From assembly GCA_022410635.1 (NCBI GenBank), contig JAJVDF010000281.1:183499-247498 (forward strand): a stretch of DNA of 64,000 nt, written 5' to 3'. Position numbers and translations under genes: made by a program. How positions within the stretch are numbered: position 1 is the stretch's first letter; every line of letters starts with the position of its first letter. Shown piece by piece: positions 1 through 10,799 of the stretch. The notes under the pieces were generated by a model. It saw only the letters and a program-made list of their open reading frames with translations. It was not told the origin of the DNA and did no database searches. This DNA is from Tretioscincus oriximinensis (lineage: Eukaryota; Chordata; Lepidosauria; Squamata; Gymnophthalmidae).

Positions 1-170
1 ACGTGGAAAAACCCATCCACCTTCACTAGACACTCCAAGCTAGATATTTTCAGATCGGGTAGAGGATCAATGGGAAGAGTGATCCTCCAGAACATTTTCT
101 ACGGAGAGCAGCTGGGAGGAGAAAACTCCCCCTAGTTACCCTCCCGTCTGGGGGATCTGCTTTGGTACGT

Positions 171-668
171 CCCATACGTTAGACATCCCTTCCCTACTCC
201 GTCCTCTGTGAAAGTAACACCGGTACTCACCTGAGGTGGTGTTCAAGAGGACGGAGAGGGAAGGGATGTCGTCCCTCCCTTAACTTGGGAGGAGTTTTCT
301 TCTTTTGGTTATGTTTTGGGTGTTTCCCTTTCTCGGTTTGTACTTTTCTCTGATTGTATTGCATAGTTCTTGTTATTAAATGTTTCGGTTACTAACTTTA
401 TTCATGTGTTTGGAATTGTTCCTCTGGGTCAGGATCTGGTGTCTTCTATAATTTGTGCCCTTTCAGGCTCTGCTCTATCTTTCCTGTTAAGTTTTTCCTT
501 CCTCTCCAGAAGACTGGGGATCTATTGGTGGTTGCAGGGCATTATGGGCAAGAAGATACCATTTCTGTCGCTTCCCGCGGGGGACTCCTGGTTTAACCCA
601 TACGTTAGACATCCCTTCCCTCTCCGTCCTCTTGAACACCACCTCAGGTGAGTACCGGTGTTACTTTC
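171..668. repeat. Inverted/direct repeat complex at window start
   Basis: A segment at 606-668 is repeated as its exact reverse complement at about 210-270. A 25-bp piece at 171-195 also recurs in direct orientation at 597-621. The 300-600 interval between them is AT-rich and has no recognised protein. Such mixed arms occur in fold-back and DIRS-type elements, but no recombinase is seen. Confidence 0.5.
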
Positions 669-936
669 TGACTGGTGTGCTGTACTCTACTGTTGTTTGT
701 ATTCTGGTTTACATAATCATTCTGTAACCCATGTTGCTAATTTATCTGGATGAGTTGATGTGTTTTTTGTTCCATACTTTTTGTGAAACCAAGAATAGTC
801 AAAAGGCTCAAGGGAAATGCTTGGAGATAAGCGGTTTCAGGTAACACTGAACTAGTTTTCTTTTTTTTGTCCTAAGCAAAACTCTGCCTTTCTGCAACCA
901 TCTTTTAATTGAACAGGGAAATCATGGGAATAAAGT

Positions 937-1118
937 AGGCTGACCAGATGACCCCTTTGGGGGGTGGGGTTGAAAACCCGGTTTTGGGGTGCCTCCCAGT
1001 TTTTTCTGAGGAAATTTTTTTTGATTTTTTTATATATTTTTTTTCCTCAGAAAAAAACGGGAAGCACCCCAAAATGGGTTTTCAACCCCTCCCAAGAAAA
1101 GGGTCATCGGTCAGCCTA
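937..1118. repeat. Fold-back MITE, type 1, copy 1
   Basis: Arms begin taggctgaccagatgacc and are complementary over about 80 bp around an AT-rich loop. The same element recurs at 30580-30771. Confidence 0.7.
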
Positions 1119-1955
1119 GAATAAAGCCTTTTATCAGAAATATTTTATTAGAAATGTAGTTCATTTTCTAAAAAATACAGTTTGAACTTTGTTTATAACT
1201 TGAGTATATTGCATATCACTGCATCTTTGGCATAGCTTGCTGATCAGTATAATACTTCATTATAACCTATAATGCATGCTTGACTTTCTCTGTTTCAGTA
1301 GATGCAATAAGTGGCTTCTGTCCAGCCACGTAGTTTTACAGGCATCTTTTTAAAATACAAGCACTTTACATGCTGTGGAAACCTAAACCTTTTGCTGCTA
1401 TTATATTTAAAGCTCTGAAAGAATTTTGAAATGTGGAGTCCTTATGTTTGCAGTTTGGTTTATATTTCTTGGGACTTTTGAGTTCTCTGGTCTGTTTCAT
1501 TTCAGGTACATAGACTAGTTCTTGTGACTGTAACTTGGATTAATGAATGTTGGGTTGAAGAAGAGGAGGGGAAGGAATGTTGAAAGCAGGACATTTCCCA
1601 TGGCCTCCTAACTATCCTTCTGTGACACAGGGCTCACTAACAATTATTTCCTTTGTTCTCTGGGGGAAAAATTGCTCCCATGGGTTGGGAACTGGAAGAA
1701 AGAGGAGGTGGCTGAGCATGTAGCTTCAGGTTACTGCTTCTAGTGAAGTCTCTGCTTAGTCACAAATCTGATAAGCACATTTTCCATATTGTATACTGGG
1801 AAAACAAAGCAGCTGCTGGTAAAGTTATTCAAACGTCTAGGTGACCATAGCTATGCACTTTATATTCTTTTGCACAAACCGAATTCGCTGTGTCTCCTTG
1901 TGATGTATTTTTCCAAGGGGAAAGTTAACAACACGTTATTTTCACTTGTTTGCAG

Positions 1956-2075
1956 AGTAGATGCATTGTCATAGATGATTCATACCATAGCAACCCAAGT
2001 TGTGATCTGTCAGGGTTAGTGACAGAGCCAAATCTTTCAGGGCGTTCACACACTTTAACCTTCTCTTCAAATGAG
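1956..2075 (+). CDS. Neurabin-like gene, linker exon
   Basis: 120 bp, 40 codons, phase 0 at both ends. The acceptor is tttgcag at 1949-1955 and the donor is gtgagt at 2076. It encodes a Ser-rich, probably disordered linker. It is accepted because it joins the SAM exon in frame as FSSNE then TSDDEPSPVG. Confidence 0.7.
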
Positions 2076-5000
2076 GTGAGTTTCAGTGTGTCTCTGTGTA
2101 TTGTCCATGTCACATTTCAAACTACGTTATTCCATTTAGATGTGTCTGAAATAAAAAGGCACCACAAGGATCCCATAAACCAGCACTGCCTCTTCATACC
2201 TGTGAAAAATTAATAATAATAATATAATAATATAATAATATAATAATAATAATAATCTCACCCTCGCATACTTCACAATTGTGTCTGTTATGGAAAATGC
2301 AACAAAATCTATGTTTACTGCCCTCAAATGTTTATTATTATTATTATCATCATCATTATTTTTGCAAAGTTCCCTCAGGTGAACTTATCATTTTCTACCA
2401 ACTTGCATAAATGAAAAAAGCATGAACTTTCAGAACTTTATTGAAGAACTAGTAATGAATACATAGACATTGGCATACGTTATTCAAGATAAGAGATCTT
2501 AGTGATGAAGTGCTTTAGAATAGCTTCCTTGGCTACTATTATTCAGAAAATGCCATTCACGTAACTACTAAGTAGAAGAATTAATTATAACTAATTCTGA
2601 CTAGGGGATGTGGAAATCTTTTCCATTGAGGAACTGAAATGTATTAGTGAAGAATAATCCTATGATCTTGTATATTGCCTAAATTTAAATTACATGTCTA
2701 ATATACTTCTAACATGTAATTGCCACCAAGCAATTTTACGTACTTTATAGTTGCTACAGAAATAGCTGGTGATGTGAACAGAATGGTTTTTGAAATTTTT
2801 ACAAGGACAACTCTTTAACCAGGCTTTAGCTGATAAAATTGCTCTCTGTTCCCTGTTTTCAGATTTTGCTGTTTTAATCTGTTAATTTGGTTTTTATTGT
2901 TAACTGCCCTGAGACCTTCAGGTATAGGGCAATATAGAAATGTAAATAAATAAATGCGTTGGGCTTAGAGAACAATGCAGACGTCTGTAAATATTGTTTT
3001 GTTACTGTTTTTTTGCTAAAGGTAATTTATTCTGGAGTTTCACAACTCCTTGTGTGGTACATTATGTGAAGCAAATAGCGCTCCATTAATCTTCTGCACA
3101 TTAGCCCAGAACTACAATGATTAGGTCTCCATTGGACCAATCAGAGTATCCATGTTCCCTCCATTCCCGGAGGATATTTGTAGAGAGCATTACCTCCTAG
3201 GAAAGCAGTTCACTCCGTTTTCCAAGGGCAATGTAGCATGACCCAATAATGGAAGTTGGATTTTAAGAAAACAATATGCTCCAGAAGCACAGCGTACAAG
3301 CATGAATAATGAGATGAAGCTATGCTGGTAGGCCTCTCCTATATCGTTGACAACATGCTAAGGTAGAGAACAACAATCTTGACTCAGTGCTGGGAGTTTT
3401 CTGGCATTTGAGTTTTCTCCATGCACACAAAAGCATGTGCGAAAAAATTGTAATGTCACTTCCGGGGTTTGGAACTGAAGAGACATCACTCTGGAAGCAG
3501 GGGCTGGAAGTGATGTCACAATGATATAACTTCTGGGCTTGGTGACTCCTGCCAGCATCACTTCATGAGAATCTTGCTTCAAATGAGAATGGCCAATATG
3601 GCAAAACGCATGAGATTCTCATACATTCCAGCCTCAGTCATCAACCTCAGTCAATCCTGCTTAGGTGGCTATCCAAGAGAACTACACCCAATAATGGCTC
3701 ATTCAAGGTACTTGAGTGTTGAGCAGTTTAAATGACTGGACAACACATTCAGNGAGAAGACAATGTCTTCTCTTTTAAGGAGAACTCAAAAGTAGTGTTC
3801 CAAAGGGGCAGATTGGACTCCTCTGAAAGATGCCTCATTGTGAAAGCAAGGTGGATAATGGANCAATAGTAGAGTAAGAGGTAGATAGAATTATCTCTGC
3901 TGCAGACATAGCTGAGAATGAGATGTTCCACCAGGTGTGTGTTGAGCAGCCTCTGTTGCTTATACTTCTGTGGCAGAAGGCTGCCATCTTGTGGAAAGAT
4001 ACAAATAGTCTTTCAACAAGTCTCTTAGAGAAACAAATAGTCATATGGTCACAGCTCATGAAAGTCTGGGTCATCCCTTACAGTCAAGTCTTTGTCATAC
4101 ATTGANTGGATACTTCAATGTAGCCTTTAGACCAGCACTGGAGGGGCTATAGAACTCCTCTGTATGTGGTGGAGCCCAAAGAGAGTTTTATTGCTGGAGA
4201 AGTTAGCGCATTAGTTCCCACCAGTGGACAATGGGGAGAAAACCATGACTAAAAGAATATCCAGTTCACTTCTAACAATCCACAGATCAACAGCAAAGTG
4301 CACAGTTGTCTATGGGAGAGTAGTGTTTATTTTAGTGCCTCAGCCATGCCACTATCCTAAGACACTCCTGGACCCAGCAAGAGCAACTCTGGCGCAAAAA
4401 CNTGGGAAATGGACCCCTTATGAGTCTCTGCCCCACTTACCTGTCAGTCTAGTGCTATGGCTAGTTCTTCTGGCCTTTCAACTTAGCTTGCTTTTTAAAA
4501 AATCCACCTGTATCTCTTTAATCAAGGAAGGGAGAATGTAGTTTCCTAGAACTGGTGAGGGGAATGACTTGTGGAGCCCATGTCACATATGTGGTGCTAT
4601 GGCATTGTAATAAATATGTGCCAAAACAGCCAGAGATTGAATTATCCTAAAGAAGCAGGAGGCAAACTTGAGTGAGGCCTGTTGGCATTAAGCCCGCATC
4701 CTTACGCAGCCTTAAACAAACCTCAAACCTCTGAAAGTAACTTTGCTTCATCCAGGGCTAAAAAGGTTCAAGAAGAAAAAGCTCTTTGTCCAAAACCTTC
4801 TCTGTGAAGGCGGCCAAGCCACAAAACAAATCCCAGGCGCAGTCATGGATCCTGCCCCTGGAGAAGGCCTAGAGAGAGAGAACACAGCTTCCTCTTAGTG
4901 ACANCAACCACACTCTAAAACGGACCTTGTGAGGCAGGCAGGAAGACACGTCCTTTCCTGAAGCAGCACCTGACTTCTAGGGTTAAGGTTAAAATATAGG

Positions 5001-8000
5001 AAGAAGACGGCTTTGGAGCAATCTTGCTTACATGAAGTCTCTCCCATCCTTCCTGGCTTCTGCAGTTAACAGTGAACAGTCCCCCATATCCACAGTACAT
5101 ATAAAGCACAGGAAACCAATAAGCCCCCCCCCCCCCCCCAAGAAAAAATTAAAAAATCAACTACTAAAATGTTTGTAATCTAGTAGTAGCTAATGCACAA
5201 ATGGCACAGTCACTAAGAGCCGGTCTTTCAACTGAGAGATCCAGTTTCGAGGCTTTGATGGATGTGGACAGAAGAGCACCCTCTTCTGGCCTTCAACTCT
5301 AGCCAACTCAGCTGTTCAAAAGAAAGATTTTAGATAAATGAGAACCACCACTAACTTGGTGAGCATGACAGAAGTAAGCAAAATTAGCCTTGCGAGCCAC
5401 TCTGAGCCCCTCCAGGTGAGAAGGGTGGGGTATAAAAATCAGATTCTTTTCCTTCTAATGCCTCATCATGTATTGATACCATTTATCTGTTACGAAACTG
5501 AAACTACTCTTAAAATAGCTCCACAAACTGAGCCTGGTTCAATTTGGACATTTTATCAAACTTCATTTATTTATCTAGATTAAGATTATCACTTTATGCC
5601 TAGATAACAAATTCATTGAACTAGATAGTTAACCTTAAAAACTGGATTGCTTTTGAATTGGTTTGGTTCATCCCTAGATGACATGTGGCTTTTTTCATCT
5701 CAATTTGGCATTTAAGGAAAGAAAACTGCATAATGTGGCCATTTTGGAACAAACTTTGTGCCTATCTGCTGCTTTCAGTGCATCCAGCTTGGTTTGATCA
5801 TAGCTAAAAGTTTAACGAATGTTTAATTAAGATTAATAGATTCCATGTTTCCTTCCATATCATAAATGCAAAGTAAAACAAGAGGTTTCATCCCCAGAAT
5901 TCACATACATAAATCAGAATAAGAACTTCAATAGGTTCGCCAATCACCAACTGTTCCTTGAATGAATGAGATGAGAATCCAGTAAGAAACGAACTGATAG
6001 TTAAATAGTAAAAAATAGATGATTCTCCTGTGAAGAAATGGTGGAAAATCCTATAGCTCAAATTTAATAGTTATTTTGTTAAGAGCTGGTATGATTTGTT
6101 ACATGAAAACTATACTAATCCGAGTGCTGGTTTCAGTTTCTAGGAAAGCCCTTTGATCCTCATGCATTATGGAATATATAATTATTCATTTAGTGTAAGA
6201 AATGAAACAATTTTCATACAAAAAGGGTTTATAAGTTAGTTTTATGCAAAAAAGATGAAAACTTAACTTTTTTTGTCTAAAGCTTGGGAAGGGATTGGAA
6301 ATTACAATACTGAGTGGAGGTGAGGGAAAATATTATTCGTTTCCTCCTTACCTATAGGCCAATAGTGAGATTAGCATATTAAAACTGCACCCAGGTATCA
6401 TGTATTCTGCTATAGCTGGCTATTCTGGCTGGAATAAAGCAGTTCAAACTCTGTTTTATTTCAGAAGATCCAAATATGGTGGAAGAGGAAGCAATGTCTG
6501 GGTGCATCCTAAACACAAGTGGTTTACATACCTCAAGAGATAAGTAATAGTTCTGCCCTTGTAAAGATCCCAACATAAAAGGGATGAGATTTCTCCGAAG
6601 TTGAGCCAGTTTGCTGTAGTGGTTAGAGTGTTGGTTCGATTCCCCACTTCTCCATAAAAGCCAGCTGGGTGACCTTGGGCCAGTCACAGTTCTTTAGAAT
6701 TCTCTCAGCCCCACCTACTTCACAGGGTGTCTGTTGTGGATAAAGCAACAAAAAAGCTATGTGAGCCACCCTATGGTTGGCCGCCCTCAGACCTTTGAGT
6801 ATAGGGATATAAGTACAAATAAATAAATAAATATTTCTGCCTGCTATTACTCCTATGTAAATTACATTGGCCTTTTTTTTTTTTGGAAAAAAAATTAAGA
6901 TATGTAAATAGTATATTTTGGTGCTTTTATTGGAAGGTGCTTCAACATCGCATGCGGCTTTTTTGAAAAAAATACTTTGACGACATATTTGTGCCAGTCT
7001 TAAAGCGTTTTATACAAGACATTTTGGAATATGTGTATTAAATGCTTTAATTCTTTTAGGTTCCTCCGATAAAAACTGGTCCCTTTTGTTTTGCTTGGCT
7101 AGACTTCTGATGACGAACCCTCCCCTGTGGGCAAGCAGAACCAGTGGCACAGCCGGCCGATTTCCGAGTGGACGACCCAGCAGGTGTGCCACTGGCTCAT
7201 GGGAATGAACATGGAGCAGCACATCACAGAATTCACAAGCAGGAGCATCGATGGCCAGCAGCTGATGTTGCTCGATAGTGAGAAGTTGAAGGTGAGCTTG
7301 AAAATGAGAAGTAAAACGATCCTGGGCAGATCCTTTAAGCCAGGGGTGGGCAATTAATTTTTCCCAAGGGGCCGCATGAGAAATTGGGGTGGTTTTAGAG
7401 GGCCGGATTAATATAGTTAACTCAGTTCTACCCAATACTGTATATAACTCTGAGCTAAGAGGAGCGGGCCGGTCAGAGACAGTAGGAGGGCCGCATGTGG
7501 CCCTCGGGCCGCCCCTTGCCCACCCCTGCTTTAAGCAGTTCTCTCCCCCCCAAACCTTGAAAAATAACTCCTCTTTTCCAGGAATTTGGCATTTAAATGG
7601 ACAAAATCGCTCCTTAATTTGCTGTGCCTGTTGTATAAATCCACTCTCGGAAATAAAAAGCATCTTTGGAGCCTTAATAGGAAAGATACAGGCAGCCTGT
7701 GTCTTCGTGGAAGTGGTTATGACTCTTTACACTACAATCTTGCGCGCGTCTCTCTGCCTCGGTTCCTCTGCATAAGCAGAAAACGTAGTCAGAAGCGGAG
7801 GAACTGTTTTGTCAGAATGGCTGATCAGGGTCAGAATTAACTTTGTCAGGGGCCCCTTTTCTTTTAGTGTTTTCTCTTAGGGCCTTTTTATGCTGCGTGA
7901 AATCTGGTTTCATAGTGTTGAGTCCAACACTAACAATCAGAATTATTCACATTTTGAATCCTTTTCTGTGAGCCAAAAAAGGTTGCCCAGGGTGGCTTAT

Positions 8001-9544
8001 AAAATTTACTATCGGCCAAATAGTTATTTCATTTGGGGGTTCACTTTTTTAAAACTTCCTTTAATACATTTTAAAGATTTCTGTTAGGGAAGAATGAGAA
8101 TTTTAAAGAAGGNCTAACCTGCTCTTTGGCTTACGGTACAGTGCCCCCTGCTGATTGAAGAGGATACTGCACTCCACTAATACCACTCGCCTTTCATATA
8201 CAGTCATAAGAAAGTACAGTGGTACCTCGGTTCTCGAACAGAATTCGTTCCGGCAGGACGGTCGAGAACCGAAGCAAGGCACGCCTGGCCGAAAAAACAC
8301 ACTCTGATGATGTCAGCAAGGTGCGCCTGGCCGAAAGAATGCCGAAGGAAGTTCGAGTTCCAAATATGTGTTCGGATTCCAGGACAAAAGTTTCTGGAAT
8401 CGCCTGGTCGAACACCGATTTGGTCGACATTCAAGGCGTTCGAGAACCGAGGTACCACTGTACTTGGGGTGACACNCTGCTGCCCTGATTCCATTAAAAT
8501 TTAAGAATTTCTTTTTTAATGAAAAAAAAATTAGCACATTAAAGCCAATAAAAGAAACCAACTGACGGATGAAGCTAGTGGAGCTTGCTTGGGATTTAAG
8601 TGCACAATCGAAGATTTAGCAAAAGTTCTCTAAAGAATTACTTATTTTTGCTTCTTTAATAAATACATACATATATCAGACATATAACTTTTTTTACTAG
8701 ACTCAAGCTACAAATACTATAAAATTATGGAGATTTCATGGCACCTAAGTTAGTGGGGGCTTTAAATGAATTTTGGCACACAGAACTCAAGATTCGCCAT
8801 CTCTGGTCTAAACTCTGTTGTTTTACGTATTAGGACATGACAAAAAATACCAACCAGTCCTTAGACGGTTGGAAAAATAGGTAAATACAACTTCAAATGA
8901 ACACACGAGGCATAGTGGTGCAAGAGGTTGAGAGCTCGGTGTTTGGACAGAGGTATCAAATTCGAGGCCCGTTCATCGGGCATGGAGAGAGGTGAGCGCC
9001 CTCTGCTGGCCTCAGCCAACTGAGCTATTCAAAAGCAAAGACATTTGCGCGTAGTTGGGTGAAAAATAACCTTGTAAGCCCCTCTGAGTCCCTTTTGGGT
9101 GTGAAGGGCAGAATATAAAAACCGGATTCTTCTTTTTCTTCTAAAGTTTGCTGTGTAGTTGTTTATCCAACAAAAAGAGAGCCCCAAATGCAGAAACAGA
9201 GTATGAACAATGAAGTAGACGCACGTCCGTACCCTTTTTGTACAATTGGCTGTACAAAGACTCTCCAGTGTCCCCCCCCCCCCTTAGGTACGGAAGCTCA
9301 GGGCCTCCCAGAGTGTGCCTGCTGCTGCTGCTGCTTTTCTAGCCATTGAGAGCGTAACCCTTTTTGCCTTCAACAGGCCTTGGGAGTATCCAGTCAAAAT
9401 GACCGCTCACTAATAAAGAAGAAAATTAAAGATATTAAAAAATCTCAAGAAAAATTGGAGAAACAGAAAGAAAAAATCCAGAAGAAGGAAAAAGAGGTCC
9501 GGAAGGGTGGCAGAGGGGTAGCCACGGTGGAATCCAGCTGCTGA
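1956..9544 (+). CDS. Neurabin-family SAM-domain protein, C-terminal part (three exons, 5' end outside window)
   Basis: Three phase-0 exons join in frame: 1956-2075, 7103-7291 and 9377-9544 (stop TGA 9542-9544), giving 158 residues. The first encodes a Ser/Thr-rich linker with the run SGLVTEPN. The second holds the core of a SAM domain beginning SEWTTQQVCHWLMGMNMEQH. The third finishes the SAM domain (ALGVSSQNDRSLIKKK) and continues into a Lys/Glu-rich coiled coil of about 30 residues ending VESSC. A C-terminal SAM plus basic coiled coil is known from neurabin-1 (PPP1R9A) and SAMD14; spinophilin lacks SAM. Neurabins tether protein phosphatase 1 to F-actin at synapses, but the PDZ, PP1 and actin domains would lie to the left of the window. 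The gene is convergent with PDK1. Best guess is a PPP1R9A-like paralogue; family is fairly sure, exact orthology is not. Confidence 0.8.
2207..2260. repeat. (TAA)n microsatellite
   Basis: Imperfect taa/ata trinucleotide run. Confidence 0.85.
2838..2956 (+). repeat. L2-like LINE 3' tail
   Basis: Contains ctgccctgagaccttcagg and tatagggcaatatag followed by aaataaataaa. This 3' end recurs at 12335-12442, 49405-49530, 49532-49882, 50520-50622, 51645-51790, 55330-55450 and 60640-60735, and at the ends of SINE-A copies. Confidence 0.6.
5196..5455 (+). repeat. tRNA-derived SINE-B
   Basis: Starts ggcacagtcactaagagccg with tRNA-like boxes. The body contains gagcaccctcttctggcctt and the tail reads gggtggggtataaaaatcag. 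It matches copies at 8911-9143, 28450-28680, 38795-39090, 45940-46165 and 55480-55600. Confidence 0.65.
6604..6833 (+). repeat. tRNA-derived SINE-A
   Basis: The 5' part gtagtggttagagtgttggt and ggttcgattccccac resemble tRNA A and B boxes. A unique body (cttgggccagtcacagttct) and the L2-like tail ending aaataaataaata follow. Other copies are at 29470-29640, 48780-49004 and 61543-61795. Confidence 0.75.
7103..7291 (+). CDS. Neurabin-like gene, SAM-domain exon
   Basis: 189 bp, 63 codons, phase 0-0, with acceptor ctag at 7099-7102 and donor gtgagc at 7292. It carries helices 1-4 of the SAM fold, with WTTQQVCHWL and DGQQLMLLDSEKLK as the recognisable blocks. Confidence 0.88.
7341..7528. mobile_element. 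hAT-type MITE with 8-bp target duplication
   Basis: 188 bp with ends caggggtgggcaa and ttgcccacccctg, flanked by the identical 8-mer ctttaagc at 7333-7340 and 7529-7536. Terminal sequence and duplication length are those of hAT transposons. The internal part has no transposase. Confidence 0.9.
8217..8460. mobile_element. Tigger/mariner-type MITE
   Basis: 244 bp with inverted ends cagtggtacctcggttctcg and cgagaaccgaggtaccactg, flanked by TA on both sides (8215-8216, 8461-8462). TA duplication and a CAGT terminus fit Tc1/mariner-superfamily, probably pogo/Tigger, elements. It is non-autonomous. Confidence 0.85.
8911..9143 (+). repeat. SINE-B
   Basis: Contains gtgagcgccctctgctggcc and the tail gggcagaatataaaaaccgg followed by ttcttctttttcttct. 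Confidence 0.65.
9377..9544 (+). CDS. Neurabin-like gene, terminal exon: end of SAM domain, coiled coil, stop
   Basis: 56 codons including the TGA stop, after acceptor caacag at 9371-9376. The first residues complete SAM helix 5. Then follows a heptad-like stretch rich in Lys, Glu and Gln, which predicts a short charged coiled coil. Confidence 0.87.
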   Translation, partial: ALGVSSQNDRSLIKKKIKDIKKSQEKLEKQKEKIQKKEKEVRKGGRGVATVESSC

Positions 9545-10750
9545 AATGGTCAGGGGTCCCAGGCTGCCTTCGCTGTGATACCGTTTCAAGGGCCGGGAGG
9601 GCGCTGGCCGAGTAACGTCCCGTTACATTTTATCTGAATGTCCGTCAGCTCAAAGAAGTGTAGGAATTGTATATTATTGTATAGTTAACAGAGGAGTAGG
9701 CTTTTTACCTCCAGTTTTCCTAGATCTTTGTTTATATGATTCATTAAATGAAATATTTTCAGGTTTTTATATTTGCATCATTAACAAATATACTGTATTA
9801 ACGGACAGTAAATTAACTTTGTATTAAGAAATGTGTATATATGTATTGGCTGTTCCAACGCCTGAAAGTGTCTTATCAGAAGTGATATATATACAGTTTT
9901 TTTAAAACCATAGTAGATGATGCAGACTGCAGGATCATGTTGGGTAACTTCTGATCCAGGAAGAATTTCAGGTTATGCCCGAAGGCTNATTTGCTGCCAC
10001 TAGTGTTGTATAGAAGGAAAGTTATCTTAAAAGATCATAGAAAAATTAACTTAATCATATATTTAATCGTATTTCAAATTTAATAATGTTTCTAAATCCC
10101 TGTATTTTCAGAGTTCTCTTTAAATTCAAAGTGTATTCTAGTAATTTAATTCATGATTTTGTATCATGCTGTTTTCTAAAATAACACTAGGTTTCTAAAT
10201 TGTGCGGTAGATGAAGCAGGATTTCAAAACTGATCAGTTTTATACACTTTTGTACACAGAATGGTTTTTATATTCATCGATCCAACTGAAATATGTGCAT
10301 TATGATTTCTTAAGGATATTTGAGGACCAAAACTATTTTTTCTAGTACTGTTGGTCTTCCAGAATCAAGAGTCAAGAATCAAGAATCAAGAAACAACAAT
10401 GAAGTTCTTTCGTGAATTTAGAAGTTGAAAATAGTCTTCCGTGAATGAGTTGCAGTTGTTTTCCAGAATAGTCTAAATAATACCATCATTGACGAATCTG
10501 CAGTCTGTTGTAGGAAAACACTAGAGTAGCACTTTGGGGGTAGGAGTGGGAATGGAATAAATTTCACTGATTTTGGAATTGTTAGTGTGTGTTGCATGGG
10601 AAAAACGATCAATTAGTGACAGGCTTTCTAAGAAAAGGAGGCTGTTGTTACAAAACGTGGAAAATTGCCTTTGGTACATTTGTAAAAAAATAAAACGAAA
10701 TGCACGTTTTCAAAATAAAAGATTTAAATTTGTCATGTTACATAAATACT
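9545..10750 (+). other. Probable 3' UTR of the neurabin-like gene
   Basis: AT-rich, largely unique sequence follows the stop codon. Possible AATAAA signals occur at 10556-10561, 10689-10694 and 10714-10719. Which one is used cannot be told from sequence alone. Confidence 0.4.
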
Positions 10751-10799
10751 GGATTTAAAATGCTTAAGCGGAACGTAAGTACATAATAGAACAGTTGTT

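Larger units (their letters stand above)
2076..7102 (+). other. Intron of the neurabin-like gene
   Basis: Intronic DNA with no further coding exon that I can support. It holds a TAA microsatellite (about 2207-2260), an L2-like tail (2838-2956), a C homopolymer (about 5125-5139), SINE-B (5196-5455) and SINE-A (6604-6833). The stretch 3350-4600 contains several N bases and no recognisable element. Confidence 0.6.

Noticed and set aside
370..651. Small membrane protein
   Set aside because: Hydrophobic, but lies across the inverted-repeat complex, with no homologue or splice context.
6604..6680. Functional tRNA gene
   Set aside because: A and B boxes are present, but no full cloverleaf follows and the sequence continues into a SINE body; the same holds for the SINE-B heads.
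7010..7663. 217-codon frame opposite the SAM exon
   Set aside because: Antisense shadow of the SAM exon running on through a hAT MITE; no similarity to a protein.
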